This document shows, piece by piece, positions 39,686 to 50,200 of a stretch of DNA of 64,000 bases (positions are counted from its first letter, which is position 1; the number at the start of each line of letters is the position of its first letter). The DNA lies in IMG/VR virus record IMGVR_UViG_3300021093_000067, positions 1 through 64,000 of that record. The stretch is one strand, 5' to 3'. Both the position numbers and the translations under genes were made by a program. The notes under the pieces are model-generated. The model had not been told where the DNA came from. It searched no databases and saw nothing but the letters and a program-made list of their open reading frames with translations. The stretch is from a virus.

Positions 39686-42633
39686 TAATTACAATTTATG
39701 CTAAGGTTTATTCCTATATTTAGGTATAGTTTTTTATTTGTGAAGTCATCATAACAAGTGGAATTACTAATAACCAAAGTTTTACCAGCAAAATAATAAT
39801 TTAAACCATGATTATATAAACCAACCAATTCATTATTAATAGCATCGGATATTTGAACAAATGTTGGTGTGTCGTAATATCCATAACCCGTATAAAATTG
39901 CTCTTGGACCAATATGGTATTATCCAATCTACAGTCTATAAACCAGTCTGAAACAATACTTGTTAAATCACAGTCTGATTGTGTATAACCACTTTGAGCA
40001 ATTACCGAATTTAAAACTTGAGTCAAGTAAGTTTGTGGACTTTGTATATTCAAACCACAAGAGAGAGTTTGGTCAATACAATCATACCCAAATAACTGCC
40101 CATCGAACGTACAAGGAACACATTCTACTTGAATAAATTGACAACCTCTTTGTCTTCTCCAAACAAATTTTTGCCTATGGAATATTGAGTTTTCCATTTT
40201 TTGACCCGTAAGCCAAAGTGTTGTTGCTGGAACTAATTGCTCCAATAACCTTTGCCAATAATCACCAATACCCAAAGTATAATCAATCATTTTTTGATAT
40301 GTAAATTGATTAGATGGAATGCCTACGGTTTGTTGGGACTGAAGATATTTCCAATATACCGATTGTAAAGTTGGGTATCCTCCTGTCTTACCGTCAAATA
40401 TTGTTTGTCTGTTCCGAACATTAATCATGTTCATAAAAAATGATTGAGCAAATTCAAAAAAGGTTTTTTCTTTTGGTTTTGGATTTACAAAAGTCCAATC
40501 AATGGCTCCAGGATATGGGTAAGGTGAAGTTAATCCTGAATTTGGTATTGGGTAATCGTATTTTACACACATATCCCAAACATCGTAAACCAAACCTTGA
40601 CCCATATTGATATTCAATTCAATGTTTTTGGAATTTATAATTTGCTTATCACTTGTAATTGTGTAATCAACACCATTGAAGTTGGAATTATTTTTTCTAT
40701 TTCCAATGTCATCAACAGACCAAGACTTTTGATTGTCAAATATTTTTGTTATTGTGTATCCTTCAGTTAAAAAAGGAAATTTTGTGAACCTATCTAAATA
40801 TTCTTGACCAAAAGATGGTGGTTGTAATTGTGTAACAACACTTGGTACGTTTTGATTTAACTGTGAGTTTTCTAAATCAACAACTTGAGGTGCCCTATGT
40901 TTTGGGCTTGACTCAAACCATCCTGAACCTTTTTGAAAAAAGAAATCATCAGTTTGCCTTGGCGATTTTGGGTAGCCATCGTTTGATATACCATAATCAT
41001 TAAAAGTGGTTGATACCGTTTCAACATTTCCATCTGTTGTAAAACCTGTGTATGTTTTTCCATGAATTGAAAATACGTTTGTTGGGTCTAATGCCGGTTT
41101 TTCAACATACACAGTTCCGCCACTTATTTTAGCATAATTTTCTTTAAATTGGTCGACATTAATTTTAGAATCAACTAAATAAACTACTTCATTAAATTCT
41201 GTAATGGCCTCAGGAGCACCAATAAGTCTCATTATATATTCTAAAGAATTTCTTGTTCCTTTAGATTTAAACATATACGCCGAGTTTAATATAACATTTC
41301 TATAATATTGATAATTCAATTCTGAAGGGGTTTGATTTTGAGCTTGTCCTGTATATATTTTGTTTGTTTGGGAACTAAATACCGCTTCTAATAATTGGTC
41401 ATTGTTTATTGGTGAAATATTTGTATTAACTCCAAGTGTTTGTGCTAAATTTACTAAAAGTTGTGAAGGTATATCGTTTCCAACAACATAGTTTACTGAG
41501 TTCATATTTGCAAGAGCGTCTATAAACTTTTTAACTTCGTCAAAACTTCTACCATATATTTGCAAGATTTTTTCCATTCTTTGGTCTTGCGTGTCAAAGT
41601 CTTTGAGGGAACCTGTAGTTAAAAATCTTGATATTAAATTTGTTTTATAATCATCCAAAAACATAGCAATGCTACTTAATTTTTCTAAGTATGTGTCAAA
41701 CTGAGATGATACTATATCTAAGTTCCAACTACCATTCAAAAACCAAGTAACACTTTCTATTTTTAAAGTATAGTCTTCGTTCGAGTCATAATAAGGATAC
41801 TGAAATGTTGATGTATATTTTGGTTGGGTATTTCTATTCAAAATAAAATCTTCAACCTCATCAAATTCATTTTGAAATATCTCAGCGGTTTTTTGTGTGT
41901 TTGGTTTTATAATTAAATTATCTTTAGATGCGGTTGCACCTGAAAATGGATTACCAACTACTGTCATGGTAATCGTCCCTGCGGTAAGTGTTTGTGATGG
42001 TATAAAATCAACCAACGGGTATTCTGTCGTTACACTAGAAAAATATAAACTGTAAAACTCAAAATTATTTGTTAGGTCCCTAAAATTTGATGTTTTGATA
42101 GGTCTAACGGCTAAATTTCTTCTAGCGTTTGATGAGTAATCAATATCAAATGGGTTTACAATCCAAGGAACATTAACATCAAAAGTCGTTAAATCCTCTA
42201 TTGGGTCGAAAGTAATGTTTACTGCAGTATATCCTGATGTAAGTGAAAGCGTTTGATTTCTAACGTCTAATGCCGCTGGAAAATTACTTATAATTTTTGT
42301 AATTGATGCTGACAACCTTTTTTGTAACGAACCATAGAGAGTAAAACTTGTTATTTGTGAAATATCAAAATTAGGATATACCGCAAAGTTTTTTTGAATT
42401 ATTTTTTTGGTTTGTTCAATATCTTCAATATTTAAATTTTCTAAATTATAAAGTCGTGAAAAAACACCTAAGTCGAAATTTCTATTTACCTTTTCATATA
42501 TGGCGGTAGTAAATTGAAAATTACCTTGAGTCAGACCTCCACCCGTAACCAATTGAAATCCAACTATATTATCAAATGCGGTTGAATTACCTACAGGTGG
42601 TGCTGGCGGATATCTAAAAATTTGTTTTGCCAT
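39685..42633 (-). CDS. Virion structural protein (baseplate-associated), 982 aa
   Basis: A large soluble alpha/beta protein with no repeats; a helical middle (about 315-470; GRSFDEVKKFIDALANMNS) and a Cys-containing C-terminal region (VECVPCTFDGQLFGYDC). Its position within the tail block, coupled at both ends (ATGG overlaps), and its size suit a baseplate wedge component comparable with T4 gp7, but I see no diagnostic motif. Confidence 0.7.
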   Translation of the reverse strand: MAKQIFRYPPAPPVGNSTAFDNIVGFQLVTGGGLTQGNFQFTTAIYEKVNRNFDLGVFSRLYNLENLNIEDIEQTKKIIQKNFAVYPNFDISQITSFTLYGSLQKRLSASITKIISNFPAALDVRNQTLSLTSGYTAVNITFDPIEDLTTFDVNVPWIVNPFDIDYSSNARRNLAVRPIKTSNFRDLTNNFEFYSLYFSSVTTEYPLVDFIPSQTLTAGTITMTVVGNPFSGATASKDNLIIKPNTQKTAEIFQNEFDEVEDFILNRNTQPKYTSTFQYPYYDSNEDYTLKIESVTWFLNGSWNLDIVSSQFDTYLEKLSSIAMFLDDYKTNLISRFLTTGSLKDFDTQDQRMEKILQIYGRSFDEVKKFIDALANMNSVNYVVGNDIPSQLLVNLAQTLGVNTNISPINNDQLLEAVFSSQTNKIYTGQAQNQTPSELNYQYYRNVILNSAYMFKSKGTRNSLEYIMRLIGAPEAITEFNEVVYLVDSKINVDQFKENYAKISGGTVYVEKPALDPTNVFSIHGKTYTGFTTDGNVETVSTTFNDYGISNDGYPKSPRQTDDFFFQKGSGWFESSPKHRAPQVVDLENSQLNQNVPSVVTQLQPPSFGQEYLDRFTKFPFLTEGYTITKIFDNQKSWSVDDIGNRKNNSNFNGVDYTITSDKQIINSKNIELNINMGQGLVYDVWDMCVKYDYPIPNSGLTSPYPYPGAIDWTFVNPKPKEKTFFEFAQSFFMNMINVRNRQTIFDGKTGGYPTLQSVYWKYLQSQQTVGIPSNQFTYQKMIDYTLGIGDYWQRLLEQLVPATTLWLTGQKMENSIFHRQKFVWRRQRGCQFIQVECVPCTFDGQLFGYDCIDQTLSCGLNIQSPQTYLTQVLNSVIAQSGYTQSDCDLTSIVSDWFIDCRLDNTILVQEQFYTGYGYYDTPTFVQISDAINNELVGLYNHGLNYYFAGKTLVISNSTCYDDFTNKKLYLNIGINLSINCN

Positions 42634-43541
42634 TACTCAATTATATTAGTAAAGTTTTTACTGTAATCGATATTGTTATTTCTATTTTGTCTAACTTCAT
42701 AAAGTAATTCGTTAAACGTATCTCTAATTTCAAATAGATTGTATTGTTTGTATATATTACCCGCCGTGTCGTATAAAGTGTATATACCATCTTCAATACT
42801 TTTAGTTTGATTTCCGTAAAGAGCAATCGCCAACGTATCAATATCGTATTCAGCCATTTGTATGTCTATTGTAATTGGATTAAAAAAAGTATTTGTAATA
42901 ATTATATTTTGATTTGGTTGACCAATGAAAGGTATTGCGTTTGGTTTGTTGGATGGTGATGATGATGGTGACAGAGTACAAAAAATTAAATCTGTTGGGT
43001 TGTCGACGTATCTATATCTGATTGCCTTTTGTGATGTGTTTACTTGTTCTGTAACAACCGGTTCACAGTAAAATGAAGATGTTACAATTCTATAAAAATT
43101 TGGTATTTTTGACCCGTCTGAATTTAAATATTCAACTCTAAACCCAACAAGTCCTTGTGTTACAAACTTGTTTCTATATTGTGAAGGAACACCATTAATG
43201 TCAATAATTATCCCTTTAACGTTTGGTAATGCAGACAAAACACCACAATCAGTTATTTTTGTTCTTATTTCGGCAGGCCTAATCAATAAAGTATAAATTC
43301 CTAACTTACTAAATTCAGTAGCGGGTAATTTGAGATTATATAATCCGCCTAAAATTTCTACATTGTTATTTCCACCTGTGTTAGAATTATGAAAATATGG
43401 TGTTAATATATTTGCAGTATTTAATTTTTTTAATAAAAAATTATCAGTTACGTCTCTTGAAGTTGTGTAATGTAAGATAATTTCAACATCTGACGGAGAA
43501 ACATCCGCGGGTCTTGTTATTCCATATGTGCCAAGTGCCAT
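42633..43541 (-). CDS. Virion structural protein, 302 aa
   Basis: A beta-rich protein beginning MALGTYGITRPADVSPSDVE and ending in an Asn-rich helix (VRQNRNNNIDYSKN). It is coupled to the 982-aa gene. Probably a baseplate or fibre-connector component; not recognised. Confidence 0.7.
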   Translation of the reverse strand: MALGTYGITRPADVSPSDVEIILHYTTSRDVTDNFLLKKLNTANILTPYFHNSNTGGNNNVEILGGLYNLKLPATEFSKLGIYTLLIRPAEIRTKITDCGVLSALPNVKGIIIDINGVPSQYRNKFVTQGLVGFRVEYLNSDGSKIPNFYRIVTSSFYCEPVVTEQVNTSQKAIRYRYVDNPTDLIFCTLSPSSSPSNKPNAIPFIGQPNQNIIITNTFFNPITIDIQMAEYDIDTLAIALYGNQTKSIEDGIYTLYDTAGNIYKQYNLFEIRDTFNELLYEVRQNRNNNIDYSKNFTNIIE

Positions 43542-43552
43542 TCTTTTATTTT

Positions 43553-43561
43553 ATAAATAGT
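43553..43561 (-). promoter_or_regulatory. ACTATTTAT motif, 11 nt upstream of the ATG at 43541
   Basis: In the 32-nt gap within the tail gene block. Confidence 0.4.
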
Positions 43562-43573
43562 TTATGTCTTTTT

Positions 43574-44662
43574 TTATGTTTCATTAATTTTATAATAACC
43601 ATAACCGTATCTAATCATGTCACCTAAATTATCAACTTCGTTCAGTCTTTGTAAAGGTTCAAATGCGGTATATTTACCTCTTTCAATATAAACATCACTT
43701 TGAACTTCAGGGTCCATAACAAAATCTAATAGGTATTCATTTTTTGTTATGGCAGAAAATAATAAGTCATTTTGAGTAAATCCTGAACTTTGTAATAAAT
43801 AAAGTGTTTGCCCATTTGGAAAATCGTAATATGTTATATCATTAATTGTGTATGAAGTAAATGAAGGGGTAATTGAATCAATTTGACCGTATGGTGCTCC
43901 ATTTTTTATGAATGTGTATCCTATTGTGTATGGATTAGGTCCATATCTTTTTACTTGAGTTAATTTTGATTTTGTAAATCCTGAAACAGGAAACGGAACA
44001 TTTGTATATGAACTTGATATTTGTGAAACAACATTGTTTTGTGAATCACCTGTCGCGATAAAATCATAACTAATTGGAATTCCTGACCACACACCACCTT
44101 GTGGTGTGAAAGTAAAATTACCTTGTAAATTTGTTATAGTTACGCCAGTAAGTGGAACAAAAATAGGTTTTTGAATTACGGTCATTCCAAAAGTGTTTTG
44201 ACCTGAAAAAGTTATAGTATATCCACTAGGAGTTGTTGGATATAAGTGATTTATTTGTTGGTTTGAAACTTGTTGTATGGGACTACCGTCGCCCCAATCC
44301 ACAAAATAATTCGAGAGTTTGATGAACGATATTTCAATATCTCCCGACGTATTATAAAAATATACGTCATATGGACTTAAAGTATTTGCAGAAAATAACA
44401 AATTTGTTAATACATCTTTTTGTAATAATAATCCGTCAAACTCACTATAAAAACCAATGTCATTCATTGTTTGAGTTAGCATTATAGGAATTGTTAATCC
44501 CGTAAGTAATGAAGTCCCACCTGTTCCACCACTTAAAATATAGGACATACCTGAATAAACACCAAATGTTTGAAGTCCACTATCTCCACTGTATGTTTTT
44601 ATAAAAATATCCGATACAATGTTTTCGGGAGATACAACAATTGAGTATTTTTCTGCTTCCAT
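43574..44662 (-). CDS. Virion structural protein with PKD-like domain, 362 aa
   Basis: About residues 118-165 read FVDWGDGSPIQQ...HLYPTTPSGYTITF, the D-W-G-D-G...H-Y core of PKD domains, an Ig-like fold used for extracellular binding. The flanks are beta-rich. It is likely a surface element of the baseplate or a fibre base. Confidence 0.75.
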   Translation of the reverse strand: MEAEKYSIVVSPENIVSDIFIKTYSGDSGLQTFGVYSGMSYILSGGTGGTSLLTGLTIPIMLTQTMNDIGFYSEFDGLLLQKDVLTNLLFSANTLSPYDVYFYNTSGDIEISFIKLSNYFVDWGDGSPIQQVSNQQINHLYPTTPSGYTITFSGQNTFGMTVIQKPIFVPLTGVTITNLQGNFTFTPQGGVWSGIPISYDFIATGDSQNNVVSQISSSYTNVPFPVSGFTKSKLTQVKRYGPNPYTIGYTFIKNGAPYGQIDSITPSFTSYTINDITYYDFPNGQTLYLLQSSGFTQNDLLFSAITKNEYLLDFVMDPEVQSDVYIERGKYTAFEPLQRLNEVDNLGDMIRYGYGYYKINET

Positions 44663-45504
44663 TATGGGTTTCCGTATTCATACCATTTTATGACATTTGT
44701 CGTGTCGCCAACTCTAAATAATGTGGGGGATTGGTTCTGTTGTGGTATTTCTTTATAAACTTGGTATTCGTAGTTTGTATAATCTAATTCCACTTTATAA
44801 TAAAAATATTGTGATTTATCAAAATTAAATTTATTTCCCGCAGAGAATGTGGATTGTGGCTCATTCATAAATCTAACAAATTGACCTGTTTTTGCGTTAA
44901 AAAACTTTGCAGTCATATAAAGTTCTGTAATGTTAATAAAATCTCTTTCTTTTAACCAATAAATAAAAAACCCTTCCTTATCTGCGCCTGTGTAGTCCAA
45001 TTTCATTTTTGGTTTTTTTACTTTCACTTGTGTTTGGTTATTTAATGGCCCCAAAAACCCAACCCTTGTTTGTCCTTGTTGTGTTGGTAATATTACACTG
45101 AAATATGCTTTTTGATTTTCATTTGTTTTAGTATCATAAAAATCCAATTTGAAAAAACTACCTTTAAATGAATTTGCAAAATAAAATAATTCAGAGTCTT
45201 TGAATGTCGCGTTTGCGTAATCAACAGACCAATCACTTGAAGTTGCCATTGTAACTTGAACGGTTGAATCTAAAAAGTAAAAATCATAGTTTATATCGGT
45301 TTTATCAGGGGTTTGTGGATAAGGTTTATTTGCAAACCTTGTGGTTTCAAAATCATCAATACCGTTTATTAAATCTTGTAATATATTATTTTCAAATTCA
45401 ACTATCCCATCATTTCTTCCTGCCATATCGAAAGTCACTTCAACAGGTATGTTAATGAACGTATCATTTGGTGTATTACTAAATCTGTAATAATTATTAT
45501 TCAC
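44662..45504 (-). CDS. Virion structural protein, 280 aa
   Basis: A beta-rich protein starting from GTG (NNNYYRFSNTPND). There are no repeats or membrane segment. It overlaps its neighbours by 1-8 nt, typical of the co-translated tail operon. The specific role is unknown. Confidence 0.7.
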   Translation of the reverse strand: MNNNYYRFSNTPNDTFINIPVEVTFDMAGRNDGIVEFENNILQDLINGIDDFETTRFANKPYPQTPDKTDINYDFYFLDSTVQVTMATSSDWSVDYANATFKDSELFYFANSFKGSFFKLDFYDTKTNENQKAYFSVILPTQQGQTRVGFLGPLNNQTQVKVKKPKMKLDYTGADKEGFFIYWLKERDFINITELYMTAKFFNAKTGQFVRFMNEPQSTFSAGNKFNFDKSQYFYYKVELDYTNYEYQVYKEIPQQNQSPTLFRVGDTTNVIKWYEYGNP

Positions 45505-47212
45505 AATCGTCGTTTATAATTTGTTGATATTCATTAGAGAATGTATTGTTATTTCTTTGAATTGGGTATTGTAAAAATATACAATTTAGAAATGGATAAT
45601 GAGCTCCGTTTATGAATGGGTTATTAACCCCTATACCGTCACTATCAATAAACCCATATGTATATAAATCTCTCCATAACCATTTATTATTGAACTCACT
45701 AAACCAAGAATATCCTGGTATACCATCTACAGATTGTCTATCACCATTTTCAACATAATCGCTAAAAGCTCTAATTTGTATTGAGTGGTGGGGGTTATAT
45801 AAATAACCATCAGGATAGTTTTGAGTTCCTGAAGTTTGAAACAATATATCATTAAATGAATATTTATGTACTATTTTTGACAAAACATATTCTTTTTGCT
45901 CGATATAATTGTATTCGCAAAAATCTCCAAAAATAACATCATTTTCATTTAATATGTCATTATAGTAAAAAGTTTGACCGTTATAGAAATAAGATAATGT
46001 TGGTATGTTATCTTTGTTCAAAGAACTGCTGTGATTCCACCAAGTATCAACAGAATTTTCTAAAAAGTTAAAGTTCCATCCAATGTCAATACCGCTAAGT
46101 GTTCCATTTTGATTTGGAAAAGGTTTGTTAAACCATCCCATATATCCTCTGTTTACCACGGTAAAAAATAATTCAGTTATTGGTTTTCCATTGTTGTCAA
46201 TGTAAGGGGCAATTTTTATATCTTTGTCAAATGTGAATGAAAAACTTTGAGTATTATTTTTTATCGAAACTCTTTGTATTTGATTAGGTGTAAGTGCTGA
46301 ATATTCTAATTTTCTATCAATAGCAAATGGATTGTTTTCAAAACCAATTTTAGCAATATTACATTGTTCGCTGTTTTTTATTATTTTATGTAATCTTACG
46401 TAGTATATTGATTTTGTTTCTGCAGAGTTCGAAGTTTCAGTAATTCTTTTTAAATTTCCATATATACCTGTTTGAACATCAACGGGTGGGTATTTTAAAT
46501 CATAAATCGTAAAAACTTTTTCTTCTGAATTAATGGTTCCATCACCTAAAGAATAAACTTGAAAAATTGTTCTATTGTTAATCGGGACCGATAGTTCAAC
46601 AAAATCTCCAATTTTTAAGTTGTGAATTGTCCCACAATAAAAATAAACAAGTTGTTTACCGTTAAACTTACCTGTAGTCAAAACATAAGGTATACCGTTA
46701 CCAGCCAAAAAACCACTATTTGTTACACCAAACTTTTCATCAGTATAGGACATTGTTTGAGCAGTAGTGCTAGAAAACGCATAACTAATATAAAATGACC
46801 AATTATATGATGACGCACTTTTAGTCACAAAAGGAATATGACCTGTGATACCACTCACTCTTACCATTGTAAATTCATCAAATTGTGGATTTCCTTCCCA
46901 AAAATTAGAATTATTAGTGGCGTTTGTTATGGCATTTGTATAATACAGATAATTTTTAAATGGCGTATATGAAGTTTTACCGGTAACTACGTTATCAAAA
47001 AGGTTTGTAATTTTACCAGCAACTCTAAACTTATCACTTGATTGTCTTTCTTGATTGAAAACAGTTTGTTGATTTACTAAAATACTTCTATCTCCTTCAA
47101 TCAACTCTCTTCTATCCCCAATCAATGGTGGTTGTATCAAAACATCTCTATCGACACTACCAGCACTTCTTTCAGAGCCGAGAACTATTCTTATTTCATT
47201 TTGATTACTCAT
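45497..47212 (-). CDS. Virion structural protein, 571 aa
   Basis: Starts MSNQNEIRIVLGSERSAGSV with an Arg/Asp-rich head, then a long aromatic beta protein. It overlaps the start of the 1617-aa gene's end by 8 nt. Probably a baseplate/tail component; no motif was recognised. Confidence 0.7.
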   Translation of the reverse strand: MSNQNEIRIVLGSERSAGSVDRDVLIQPPLIGDRRELIEGDRSILVNQQTVFNQERQSSDKFRVAGKITNLFDNVVTGKTSYTPFKNYLYYTNAITNATNNSNFWEGNPQFDEFTMVRVSGITGHIPFVTKSASSYNWSFYISYAFSSTTAQTMSYTDEKFGVTNSGFLAGNGIPYVLTTGKFNGKQLVYFYCGTIHNLKIGDFVELSVPINNRTIFQVYSLGDGTINSEEKVFTIYDLKYPPVDVQTGIYGNLKRITETSNSAETKSIYYVRLHKIIKNSEQCNIAKIGFENNPFAIDRKLEYSALTPNQIQRVSIKNNTQSFSFTFDKDIKIAPYIDNNGKPITELFFTVVNRGYMGWFNKPFPNQNGTLSGIDIGWNFNFLENSVDTWWNHSSSLNKDNIPTLSYFYNGQTFYYNDILNENDVIFGDFCEYNYIEQKEYVLSKIVHKYSFNDILFQTSGTQNYPDGYLYNPHHSIQIRAFSDYVENGDRQSVDGIPGYSWFSEFNNKWLWRDLYTYGFIDSDGIGVNNPFINGAHYPFLNCIFLQYPIQRNNNTFSNEYQQIINDDCE

Positions 47213-50200
47213 CTTGATTTAAAATGTATAATTTAATGTATCTGTTTATCGCACTTTTACCTTTATTTAATCCATAATAAAAATGATTTGGACCACCAAC
47301 AACATACTGTTGAGGTGTTCCTGCGGGCCAATTAGGATTTGCTAAGCCTTGTGTTGTTTGGTTGTATATAAAACCTCTTCTTCCTGTTGTTGAAGAATTA
47401 AAATATGGTGTTGTTGGCGGTTTGAAACTAAATCTTTGATATGGTTGTGAATAAAACCCACCACTTGATAATACGTTAGTATACCAATCGTTTTTATCTG
47501 AACCAAATATTGTTGTAGTTACATCTGATTTCCATTGATATGTTGGAACAACTTGTGTTTTTGGATACCCGAAAAAGTTTGTTAGTGATGGTGTAAAGGT
47601 TTGAATACCTGGACTCAAGGTTAGTCTGTTTACCGTATTAGAACTAAAAAATATCCCCATAAGTGCATCTCCCGTTCCTAAATAAAGTTCATTGTCAGAA
47701 TAGTTGTCTTCATCAAATTCTTCTATACCGTATTCAGAGTTTATTGAAAACATTTGTGCAACATCACCATCTATTCTATCTTCACTTCTCGAAAACATTT
47801 TATTTATCGATGCATCTCCTAAACCTAAAACTTGTCCCCAAAAGTTTGAGTTTATAAGTCTTGATATGATAAAAAGTTGTAAAATTTCTGAACTGTCATT
47901 ATATGATGTGCTTTTGATTGTTTCAATTAAATATCCTTCGAAATTAGGGTTAGTACAAATTTGTTTTGTGAATTCATCTCTTGGCCCCAAATCCATAATT
48001 GTCGTTGGAAAAAACAGATTACGAGTATTCATCCCTTTAAAGTTAGCATCTTGTAATGTTGGGTTTAAGAATGTTCCCTGTCTTGGTTTTTGACCAATAA
48101 AGTTATTTCCATCGTATACTGCACTTCTATAGAAAAGTGAATTGGTAGTTCCACGAGTGTAAAATATTGGTCCTTGATGTGGTCGTAATGTACTATCAGG
48201 TGTTCCACAAAACTTATATTTTTTAGGTTGTCCTGTAATACTAAAAATTGTTTGTTTTTTTAATGAAAACATATATAATGTTCCATTAACCCAATTGTTT
48301 TGAAATACGTGAGAGAAAATTCCTCTACATGCGGCAAATACCATTCTAAATCTAGTCTTCCATTCAAAAAAGTAAGTTATGTCTTTTGGTATTGAAACAA
48401 TCAGTGGGTTATCAACAAACTTATAACAACCTCCAGACATTCTTTTACCGTTGGGGTTTTCACTACAAGGATTTTGAACTGAAAATGATGTTCCTCCACC
48501 TTGGTAACATTTTAATACTGTCATATTTTCACAGTTTAATGATGCTAGAATAGTATTTGAAATTTGACTTGGTGTGTCTCCTGTAATGTCTTGAGCGTTG
48601 TTTGTTGTATCACCAGGTCCATTAGTTGTGGGAGCTAAAGTAACTCCTCCACCACCATCAACAGTGTATATAAAAAAGTTGTCGTTTAAAAATAAACTAA
48701 AAGAACTATTACCACTTACTTCTGTTATATCTGAAGTTGGCAATCTATCTGACCTGAAAACAATATTTGTTGAGTTTGATACTGTAATATTTGTATTTAC
48801 TGTTGTGTGGTAGGCTGGTGAGTAAACTCTTGTTGTTGTATTTGTAGTGTTTAATGGAGTTCCAGGAACTGCAGTAGACGCGATTAATGAACCACCTTCA
48901 ATATTACCTTGAGGAGTTAAAACACCGTTTGTCCATTGGAATGCTAATCTATTATTCCAAACACTTGGTTGAATATTAGAATACACACCTTGTGGTAATG
49001 TAAAATACCCCAAACTAAGAACATCTGAACTATAAGCTTTAAACGTGCTTTGTGATTTATCGGTCGAGTTATAATAATATGGGCTGTTATTTGTAAACGC
49101 CGAAAATAATGTAGCGTCAGGAGTAAATCCAAATGACGGATGATAAAGAGAAACGTTCGTGTTATTTGCAACTAAATGTGATTCTGGTGTTTTATAATCA
49201 TTAAACCACAAACCACTACCCGTATTTTGTTGAATTGGTATATTCAAGTAATAACTACCCTCAACAAATGGTCCAGTTCCTAAGTTGTAACCAAATAGTT
49301 TTGATAAGTCATATTTGATATTTTGTTTTTCTGTATATGGGTCAGTTCCTCTTGTTAAGAAAATTACCTCGTAATTTGCAAAATCATCAATAAATTTAAT
49401 TGGGAATACATAGTCACACTGTTGAGGTAACAGACCATAACAAAATCTTTGTGTTTTTTTAAATAGGTATTTATTTAATAATCCTCCCGAGGTATTTGTC
49501 AAACCAGAAAACTGTGTTACAGTCCCTCCTGTAATTACTTGAAAGTATTCGACACCGGCAGGAAATTTATAATCTTTTCCATCTTCAGAGATTTTTAACT
49601 TCAAGTTTGCGGTTTGTTGTGTTCCTGATTGATTTATATAATTCACAGGAACCGTAACTAAACTTGATGCGTTAAACAAGGTTGTGCCTGTAATACTATT
49701 AGTGTTAAATTGATTAGCGTTTGTAATTCCTGTTAAGTTAGGGTCATTAATTTTACTAACATCTTGGAATGTTAATATTTGTCCAGGTGGTAATCCATTG
49801 AATGTTCCACTATCGACAAATAACATTAATACACTATCGGTAAATGGTTGTGACGCATCAACTGTTATTGTATTTGGAATTGTGTTTCTAACAGTGGTTT
49901 GAATGAGGTTTTCCCCATCAAAATATCTTTGTCTTAAATTTGCAAGATTTAAAGATTGTGACAATGTAATGTCATTTGCTAAAAATTTTATTCCACCTTG
50001 AGCAGGAATTTCAGCAATTGGTGTTTTTATTAGTTTATCATCATTATTTCCTAAATTTTGAAATTGGTAACCCGCCATTGCTTGTGCAACCCCATTGTTG
50101 TAAGCAGGAACATCATTAGAGTTTGCCGCTAATATCGAATTATAGGTGCTGAAACTAACTGTGGAATTTGTGTCTCCAAGTGAGCTATTATTTTGTGACG

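Noticed and set aside
47704-48093. 129-aa plus-strand frame
   Set aside because: Lies wholly within the 1617-aa structural gene on the opposite strand with no independent signal.
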